NCBI GenBank assembly: GCA_041486365.1
Contig: JBGPLH010000081.1
Span: 1-10,955 of the forward strand
Length of the DNA stretch: 10,955 nt
Source: JBGPLH01 sp041486365 [NCBI: Thermodesulfobacteriota bacterium]
GTDB taxonomy: Bacteria > JAUYMQ01
Reading direction: 5' to 3'
Part shown: one piece after another, positions 6,294 through 10,955 of the stretch
Layout: every line of letters starts with the position of its first letter
Position numbering within the stretch: position 1 is the first letter of the stretch
Notes under the pieces: generated by a model
The model's input: the letters and a program-made list of their open reading frames with translations, nothing else
What the model was told of the DNA's origin: nothing
Database searches by the model: none
Position numbers and translations under genes: made by a program

Positions 6294-7553
6294 TCAGGGG
6301 GCGGCCGGCGCCATGCGCCGGATCTCGTGTCCCGCGGCCAGGGCGGCCACCTGCGCGATGACGCCGTAGACCGTGCGGAGGCAGGTGTCCTGGTAACACT
6401 CGCTGGAGGGGGCGGCCACTCCCTCGGGGCGCAGGCAGAACCGGGCGAAGGTGGAGCCGGCCGCGTTCAGGTTCTCGCGCTCGCTCCGGCCGCAGTGCTG
6501 CCGGAAGAAGCCGCCGATGAGGTCCATGCCGATGAGATACATGACGGGCTCGCCGGGGCACTCGTTGATCACGTCGATCGAGGGGACGCCTTCCTGGATC
6601 AGCACCTCACTCACCTCGACGTTGCCCTTCCCCGCGCTCATCTTCTGGCGCATCTTGCGGTTCGGGTTTCTTATTTCCTCTCCGCTGGCCACGGTGACGA
6701 TCGCCATGCCGTAGGTGCCGGCGTTGTGCTTGACGAAGGCGTAGGGCGAATCCGGGATCCCGTGCTCCAGGTACTTCTCCCGCGTACGGGCGATCACGGC
6801 GTCCACCTTCGACGCGAGCCGATCGAGCCCCTCCGACGACTTGAAGTCGACGCCGCGCTCCACGTCGCTGATCGCCGAGAGCAGCCACGGATCCACCTCG
6901 AGGATCCCCGCGAAGTCGCGCAGGAGGCCTTCAAGGATCTCGAAGTAGACGTTCTTGCGGCGTGACCACCATCCCATCTCGAGCGGCGGCGTGATGGGGA
7001 TCTCCAGGCCGTCGAGGATCTCCGGGCGCCCCGCCGACAGATCGTTGTTGAGCAGGATGAGGTCCGGCACGAACCCGCCGGCGGAAACCGCCGCGCCCTC
7101 GCGCCGCAGCCCGTGCAGCAGGTGCTCGTCCCCCTTCGTCCCGCGCACCTCCACGGTGGCTTCGCGGGCCTCGCCGAGGAATCCCAGGCGCACCTCGTAA
7201 CCCGCGGCCTGGAGCAGCCGCTCCAGCGACGCCACGTTGTCCACGTAGGGGGCGTTGCGCGTGTGACTCTCGGGGATGAGCAGGACGCGCTTCACGGCGG
7301 CGCCGAAGCGCCCCTGAATGAAGCGCCGCGCCGACTCGGCCGAGTAATCGAAGAACTTTCCGCAGAGGTTGTTGAAGCCCGCGGGAAAGAGGTTCGTGTC
7401 GACGATGGCGATCTTGTAACCGGCGTTGCGGAGATCGCTGGAGGTGTAGAAGGGGAGCTTGAGACCGGAGGCCTGGGCCTGCATCCAGTCGTCGATGCGG
7501 GAACGGCGATCGACGATGCGGGCCTCGATCTCGCGGATCTGGTTCTTCGGCAT
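6294..7553 (-). CDS. gshA: glutamate-cysteine ligase, GshA family of Acidithiobacillus type
   Basis: The 419-residue protein makes gamma-glutamylcysteine from Glu, Cys and ATP, the first step of glutathione synthesis. Its sequence is unlike E. coli GshA and instead fits, from memory, the GshA family first named from Acidithiobacillus ferrooxidans (Pfam GshA, about 430 residues). Recognised stretches: YTSSDLRNAGYKIAIVDTN (36-54) running into LFPAGFNNL (55-63), ITPPLEMGWWSRRKN in the middle, and FVKHNAGTYGM (273-283), an ATP-grasp-like segment. The neighbouring gshB 13 nt downstream strongly supports the call. The start is set at the ATG at 7553 because GGAGG lies 5 nt upstream. An in-frame GTG at 7580 would add nine residues but lacks such a site. 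Transcription probably begins near 7733 from the TTGACA/TACGAT promoter, leaving a structured leader of about 180 nt. Confidence 0.88.
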   Translation of the reverse strand: MPKNQIREIEARIVDRRSRIDDWMQAQASGLKLPFYTSSDLRNAGYKIAIVDTNLFPAGFNNLCGKFFDYSAESARRFIQGRFGAAVKRVLLIPESHTRNAPYVDNVASLERLLQAAGYEVRLGFLGEAREATVEVRGTKGDEHLLHGLRREGAAVSAGGFVPDLILLNNDLSAGRPEILDGLEIPITPPLEMGWWSRRKNVYFEILEGLLRDFAGILEVDPWLLSAISDVERGVDFKSSEGLDRLASKVDAVIARTREKYLEHGIPDSPYAFVKHNAGTYGMAIVTVASGEEIRNPNRKMRQKMSAGKGNVEVSEVLIQEGVPSIDVINECPGEPVMYLIGMDLIGGFFRQHCGRSERENLNAAGSTFARFCLRPEGVAAPSSECYQDTCLRTVYGVIAQVAALAAGHEIRRMAPAAP

Positions 7554-7558
7554 GGGAG

Positions 7559-7563
7559 CCTCC
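7559..7563 (-). promoter_or_regulatory. ribosome binding site deciding the gshA start
   Basis: GGAGG on the minus strand sits 5 nt ahead of the ATG at 7553. It favours this start over the GTG at 7580, whose upstream bases contain no purine-rich site. Confidence 0.75.
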
Positions 7564-7625
7564 GCGTGAGAGGAATTCACCGGCGCCCGTACGCCGTCCC
7601 GCGCGGGCGTGCTGTCAGCTCATAA

Positions 7626-7721
7626 TCATTTCATCGCAGGCGCCCCCTCGTCGGGGGGCCCTCGGGTCTGTGATGTCGGAACGGGAGGCGCGTCACGCGC
7701 GACCGGTCCCGACGAGGGCAT
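7626..7721 (-). CDS. possible 31-residue upstream ORF in the gshA leader
   Basis: An ATG at 7721 opens a 31-codon reading frame ending in TGA at 7626, within the predicted gshA leader. AGGAG precedes the ATG by only 2 nt, which is closer than usual for good initiation. The peptide is rich in Pro, Ala, Gly and Arg, contains no Cys, Trp or His run that would suggest amino-acid attenuation, and has no recognisable domain. Translation would traverse both arms of the inverted repeat and could affect leader folding. It may well be a chance ORF. Confidence 0.18.
   Translation of the reverse strand: MPSSGPVARDAPPVPTSQTRGPPDEGAPAMK
7645..7718 (-). repeat. 11-bp inverted repeat with alternative hairpin in the gshA leader
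   Basis: CCCTCGTCGGG (7645-7655) and its exact reverse complement CCCGACGAGGG (7708-7718) are separated by 52 nt. The gap contains an internal perfect pair GCGCGT/ACGCGC around one base (7688-7700). The 7645-7655 arm also takes part in a local hairpin, GCCCCC/GGGGGC (7642-7647 with 7654-7659). The long-range stem and the local hairpin cannot form together. The elements all lie between the predicted gshA transcription start and its ATG. Confidence 0.45.
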
Positions 7722-7739
7722 TTCTCCTGAACGGCCGCG

Positions 7740-7768
7740 ATCGTAGCCCGGGCCCCCGGGGGTGTCAA
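7740..7768 (-). promoter_or_regulatory. sigma70-like promoter for gshA, TTGACA-N17-TACGAT
   Basis: On the minus strand TTGACA (7768-7763) is followed by a 17-bp spacer and TACGAT (7745-7740), a perfect -35 and a 4/6 -10 that keeps the key T1, A2, A5 and T6 positions. The predicted start is near 7733, giving a leader of about 180 nt before the gshA ATG. The spacer is extremely GC-rich (contains CCCCCGGGGG at 7753-7762), which may make melting demanding. Confidence 0.55.
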
Positions 7769-7793
7769 ACCATCTGCCGTGCTTCTTCTTTTA

Positions 7794-7822
7794 TTGGCTG
7801 CGGGTTGCGCCTTTGATATATT
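7794..7822 (+). promoter_or_regulatory. sigma70-like promoter for the PBP gene, TTGGCT-N17-TATATT
   Basis: TTGGCT (7794-7799, 4/6 match) is followed by 17 bp and TATATT (7817-7822, 5/6 match), in one of the few AT-rich patches of the window. Predicted transcription starts at about 7829. This lies downstream of the in-frame GTG at 7779 and so rules that start out for this transcript, leaving the ATG at 7872. Confidence 0.6.
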
Positions 7823-7830
7823 TCTCTGCC

Positions 7831-7866
7831 TCCGGAGCCCTTTCCCGCCCCGGGGTTCTCTCCGGA
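7831..7866 (+). other. 7-bp inverted repeat in the PBP 5' leader
   Basis: TCCGGAG (7831-7837) can pair with CTCCGGA (7860-7866). The 22-nt loop holds CCCCGGGG. The stem ends 5 nt before the ATG at 7872, and there is no clear Shine-Dalgarno sequence in the predicted 43-nt leader. It could limit or shape ribosome access. Confidence 0.35.
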
Positions 7867-7871
7867 CGCCG

Positions 7872-10478
7872 ATGCCCAGGAAAAACACGACATCCCGCGC
7901 AAGCCGAGGTGGCTCGGGCCGCACCGGGCGGAGGAGCGGTTTCTCCGCCTTCACGAAGGTGCTGATCGGGTTCGGGGCCTTCCTCGCGGTCCTGTCGGGC
8001 CTGTTCGCCTGGGGCCTGTACTACTACCTCACCTACGACCTCCCGAACCTCACCTCGCTCAAGGATTACGCGCGGACCGTTCCGCTCATCACGACGGTGT
8101 ACGCCGACGACGGCACCGTGATCGGCGAGTTCTTCAAAGAGCGCCGCCGCTACGTCCCCAGCGAGAAGATGCCCCGGACGCTGGTGAACGCCTTCGTCGC
8201 GGCGGAGGACCAGCGTTTCTTCGAGCACCACGGGCTGGACTACCTGGGAATCGTCCGCGCCTTCGTCGAGAACCTGAAGGCCGCAGACCGGCTGCAGGGC
8301 GGAAGCACGCTCACACAGCAGGTGGCGCGCACGTTCTTCCTCTCCCGGGAGAAGAGCTTCGTCCGCAAGATCAAGGAAGCGATCCTCGCCACGCGGATGG
8401 AGCACTTCCTGTCGAAGGAGGAGATACTCAACCTGTACATGAACCACATCTACCTGGGCCACGGGGCCTACGGGGTCGAGGCCGCGGCGGAGAACTACTT
8501 CGGGAAGACGGTCTACCAGTTGAACCTCGCCGAGATGGCGCTCATCGCGGCCATGCCCAAGGCCCCATCCCGGCTCAATCCCTTCGCCGACGTGAAGCGC
8601 GCGGTCGCGCGGCAGCGCTACGTGCTCGATCGCATGGTCGAGTCCGACTTCATCCCCGAAAACCAGGCCGAGGAGGCGAAACGCCGGCGCATCGTGGTGA
8701 ATCCGCTTCCCAACCCCACGCTGGAGGAGGCGCCCTACTTCACCGAGGCGATCCGCCGCTACCTGATCGACGTGTACGGCGCGGAGCAGGTGTACGAGGG
8801 CGGGATGGACGTCTATACGACGCTGGACCGGAACGACCAGCGCGCGGCCCAGGTGGCGCTCGAGCGCGGGCTGCGCGAGCTGGATCGCCGGCAGGGCTAC
8901 CGCGGGCCGCTGCGCCACCTGGAGCCCTCCGAGATCCCGGCCTACCTGGCGAACCTCGACAAGAAGCCCCCGGCTTCGCGCTATCGCGGCGGGCGCGAGG
9001 GCGTCGTGGCATCCGTCAGCGCCGACGGAAGCGCCGCCCGCGTGCGCATCGGCTCCGATCGGGCGGGCGTGCTCCTACTTTCTGATATGGCCTGGGCGCG
9101 CCCGCCGAATCCGGAGAAGCCGCCGACCACGATTTCGTCCATCGACACAGCGCTGCGCGTCGGCGACGTGATTCTCGTCCGCGAGAAGGAGGTCGATGGA
9201 CCCGCCCCGAAGGGCAGGGCCCCGTCCCGGCCCGCCACGCTCGACTTCGAGCTGGACCAGGTCCCCGAGGCGCAGGCCGCCCTGTTCTCCATCGAGGCCG
9301 GGACCGGTCACGTGCGCGCATGGGTGGGGGGCACCGACTTCTCGCAGAGCCAGTTCGACCGCGTGGCCCAGGGCCGCCGGCAACCGGGCTCGGCCTTCAA
9401 GCCGATCATCTACGCGGCGGCACTCGACCGCGGGTTCACGCCGAGCACCGTGATCGTCGACTCCCCGATCAGCTTCACCGACACCGCCGGCAACGTGTGG
9501 AGCCCGAGAAACTATGACGAGAAGTTCAAGGGGCCGGTGACGGTGCGGCAGTGCCTCGCCGAATCACGCAACGTACCGACGGTGAAGATCCTCGAAGCGA
9601 TCGGCGTGAAGTACGTGATGAAGTACGCCCGCCGCCTCGGCATCACTTCCCCCCTCGGCAAGAACCTCTCGCTGGCGCTCGGCTCGGGTGAGGTGACGCT
9701 CTTCGAGCTCACGCGCGCCTTCGCCGTCTTCGACAGCCAGGGCAAGTTCGTGCGCCCCGTCTTCATCCGCAAGATCGTGAACCGAGAAGGGCAGATCATC
9801 GCGGTGAACCGCCGCGTTCCCGATCCGAACGCCACGGAGCCGGGCAAGGAGGAGAACGCGCCGCCGAAGGAGGACGAGCCGCTCCTCAAGCAGGCCTCGG
9901 CCAACCCGGAGGACTTCCCTCCCGGCAACGTGATCAGCCGCTCGACCGCCTACCAGATCACCGATCTTCTGCAGGGCGTGGTGAAGTACGGCACGGGGAA
10001 GAAGGTGCAGGCGCTCGGCCGGCCCGCGGCGGGCAAGACGGGCACGACGAACGATCTCCGCGACGCGTGGTTCATCGGCTTCACGCCGGAGCTCGTCGCG
10101 GGCGTCTGGGTAGGCTTCGACCAGGAGAAGCCGCTGGGCTACAAGGAGACGGGCGGAAAGGCGGCCGCGCCGATCTGGCTCTACTACATGGAGAAGGCGC
10201 TGGAGGGACGGCCTGTGCTCGACTTCGAGGTACCGAAGACGATCACCTTCGCCCGGGTGGACTACGATACGGGTCGGCCCGCTTCGGAAGGCGGCGGCGG
10301 GAAAACGATCTTCGAGGTGTACAAGGAAGGCCAGGAGCCCGGCGCCGGCGGCCCGCCGGGCGAGCAGCCCGAGACCACGGGGGATTCGGGAACGCCCGAG
10401 GCCGCCGCACCGCCGCCTCCCCGCAACCCGATCGCTCCGCCGCCCGTGGATTTCTTCAGGCGCGACTACAACCGGTGA
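7872..10478 (+). CDS. mrcA: penicillin-binding protein 1A, bifunctional glycosyltransferase/transpeptidase
   Basis: This 868-residue class A PBP polymerises and crosslinks peptidoglycan. Order of parts: a basic cytoplasmic tail (1-28), one membrane helix (about 29-52), then the GT51 domain with AAEDQRFFEHHG (catalytic E112), GGSTLTQQVAR (143-153), RKIKEAILATRME (second Glu, E169) and an NLYMNHIYLGHGAYGVEAAA segment. Next comes an OB-like insertion typical of PBP1A (roughly 370-470). The transpeptidase follows with S507-A-F-K510 (SxxK), S565-R-N567 (SxN) and K722-T-G-T (KTG). The last 50 or so residues are a Pro/Gly-rich tail. All catalytic residues are present. The ATG at 7872 is chosen because the promoter's -10 ends at 7822, and because the 31 extra residues from the GTG at 7779 would put a second hydrophobic stretch before the basic tail. 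The symbol could equally be ponA. Confidence 0.93.
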   Translation: MPRKNTTSRASRGGSGRTGRRSGFSAFTKVLIGFGAFLAVLSGLFAWGLYYYLTYDLPNLTSLKDYARTVPLITTVYADDGTVIGEFFKERRRYVPSEKMPRTLVNAFVAAEDQRFFEHHGLDYLGIVRAFVENLKAADRLQGGSTLTQQVARTFFLSREKSFVRKIKEAILATRMEHFLSKEEILNLYMNHIYLGHGAYGVEAAAENYFGKTVYQLNLAEMALIAAMPKAPSRLNPFADVKRAVARQRYVLDRMVESDFIPENQAEEAKRRRIVVNPLPNPTLEEAPYFTEAIRRYLIDVYGAEQVYEGGMDVYTTLDRNDQRAAQVALERGLRELDRRQGYRGPLRHLEPSEIPAYLANLDKKPPASRYRGGREGVVASVSADGSAARVRIGSDRAGVLLLSDMAWARPPNPEKPPTTISSIDTALRVGDVILVREKEVDGPAPKGRAPSRPATLDFELDQVPEAQAALFSIEAGTGHVRAWVGGTDFSQSQFDRVAQGRRQPGSAFKPIIYAAALDRGFTPSTVIVDSPISFTDTAGNVWSPRNYDEKFKGPVTVRQCLAESRNVPTVKILEAIGVKYVMKYARRLGITSPLGKNLSLALGSGEVTLFELTRAFAVFDSQGKFVRPVFIRKIVNREGQIIAVNRRVPDPNATEPGKEENAPPKEDEPLLKQASANPEDFPPGNVISRSTAYQITDLLQGVVKYGTGKKVQALGRPAAGKTGTTNDLRDAWFIGFTPELVAGVWVGFDQEKPLGYKETGGKAAAPIWLYYMEKALEGRPVLDFEVPKTITFARVDYDTGRPASEGGGGKTIFEVYKEGQEPGAGGPPGEQPETTGDSGTPEAAAPPPPRNPIAPPPVDFFRRDYNR

Positions 10479-10491
10479 GCGGCCATCCGGC

Positions 10492-10596
10492 ATGAGCGTC
10501 CGGAAAGCTCCCGCGATCGCTCCCGAACGCCGCGTGCGCTGGGCTCTCGGCGCGCTCCTGGTGGGGGCGCTGACGTGGCTCCTCGGGGTACCGTGA
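10492..10596 (+). CDS. putative 34-residue single-pass membrane protein
   Basis: A short ORF begins 13 nt after the PBP stop. The peptide has a basic N-terminal half (R4, K5, R13, R14, R16) followed by one hydrophobic helix, about residues 17-32 (WALGALLVGALTWLLG), and ends VP. The positive-inside rule places the N-terminus in the cytoplasm. I recognise no family. There is no strong Shine-Dalgarno sequence, so translation would rely on coupling to the PBP stop. The hydrophobic pattern and GC-ending codons favour coding, but an ORF this short may occur by chance. If real, its position suggests an accessory to the PBP. Confidence 0.4.
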   Translation: MSVRKAPAIAPERRVRWALGALLVGALTWLLGVP

Positions 10597-10630
10597 TCCA
10601 GCACCGTGCGGGATTCCCATCTTCACAGAG

Positions 10631-10636
10631 GGAGGC
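10631..10636 (+). promoter_or_regulatory. ribosome binding site deciding the nuclease start
   Basis: GGGAGG lies 5 nt before the ATG at 10642. The earlier ATG at 10638 is 1 nt from it and opens a different frame, without the nuclease motif. Confidence 0.75.
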
Positions 10637-10641
10637 ATGGA

Positions 10642-10955
10642 TGGCGGGCGGCAAGCGCGCTTCGTTCAGCGCCAGGAAGCTCGAGGACGCGGTTGCCGAA
10701 GTCGGCGGGAAGTTGAACCTCACGGTGCGGCGGCAGGTGCGTGTCGGCAGACGCATCTGGGGATCGGAGCGGCGGATCGACATCGTGCTGAGTGATCGTG
10801 TCAGCAGGAAGAGCATCGGACTGGAATGCAAGGCCCAGAGCGCGAAGGGCACGGCCGAGGAGAAGATCCCCGCCACGATCGCAGACATCGGCTCCTGGCC
10901 GATTCAGGGATTGGTGGTCTTCGAAGGGGAAGGATTCTCGGAGAACATGAAGAGC
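10642..10955 (+). CDS. PD-(D/E)XK nuclease-like protein (C-terminus off window)
   Basis: The frame is open for 104 codons to the right edge. Seen: a short basic N-terminus, a helix (LEDAVAEVGGKLNL), then R45-I-D47-I-V-L and, after a variable loop, G60-L-E62-C-K64-A-Q66. The D-x(14)-E-x-K-x-Q pattern is the core of PD-(D/E)XK nucleases, with D47, E62 and K64 as metal-binding and catalytic residues. It is followed by GTAEEKIPATIADI (70-83), a stretch I associate with restriction-endonuclease-like members, and by a beta-strand GLVVFEG. This suggests a DNA-cutting or DNA-processing enzyme, perhaps a restriction or phage-related one, but the partner genes lie beyond the window. G+C is slightly lower here (about 61 percent over 10801-10955), which hints at a different origin. 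Confidence 0.7.

Noticed and set aside
4223-6361. A 712-codon plus-strand open frame antisense to gshB, exbB and exbD
   Set aside because: It is Arg/His/Pro/Asp-rich with no domain. It arises because high-GC genes leave stop-poor antisense frames. The opposite strand encodes three well-recognised proteins.
7779-7808. Apparent lipobox (LAAGC) at the N-terminus of the longest PBP frame
   Set aside because: It is a by-product of reading through the promoter. The start at 7872 gives a normal PBP1A N-terminus.
7791-8918. 375-codon minus-strand frame antisense to the PBP gene
   Set aside because: Lies opposite the intact GT51 domain and has the Val/His/Glu-rich composition typical of antisense high-GC frames.
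9564-10604. 346-codon minus-strand frame antisense to the transpeptidase domain
   Set aside because: Arg-rich low-complexity product, opposite conserved SxN and KTG motifs.

Overview
The window is high in G+C (about two thirds by spot counting) and almost fully coding. It comes from a Gram-negative bacterium: it holds a predicted outer-membrane beta-barrel protein, an ExbB/ExbD proton-channel pair, periplasmic CopC, a bifunctional class A penicillin-binding protein and glutathione biosynthesis. The glutamate-cysteine ligase resembles the Acidithiobacillus-type GshA family rather than the E. coli enzyme. This fits a deltaproteobacterial/Myxococcota-like lineage or a related high-GC candidate phylum such as Eisenbacteria. 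The sequence alone does not settle the taxon.

Layout. (1) 1-1178, minus: an MFS transporter whose C-terminal end lies off the left edge. (2) 1291-4136, plus: a well-formed sigma70-like promoter placed so that the transcript may be leaderless, then a small secreted protein with an HCFCH motif, a GC-rich hairpin, and a beta-barrel/copC/copD run with coupled starts. This looks like a copper-handling module. (3) 7553-4201, minus: gshA, gshB, exbB, exbD in tight tandem. It makes glutathione in two steps and ends with a proton-motive-force channel pair that has no TonB/TolA partner in view. (4) 7554-7871: a divergent control region. Back-to-back promoters with 17-bp spacers face outward, TTGACA/TACGAT for gshA and TTGGCT/TATATT for the penicillin-binding protein. 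The gshA leader of about 180 nt can form two mutually exclusive stems. (5) 7872-10478, plus: a PBP1A-type peptidoglycan glycosyltransferase/transpeptidase with all key motifs, followed by a 34-residue membrane-protein ORF. (6) 10642-right edge, plus: the start of a PD-(D/E)XK nuclease-like protein.

Most of this is ordinary chromosomal gene content. The points most worth a second look are the control region between gshA and the PBP, the leaderless promoter and HCFCH protein ahead of the copper genes, the gsh-exb gene linkage, the small membrane ORF, and the truncated nuclease at the right edge. No RNA gene, CRISPR array, insertion sequence or attachment site was seen.
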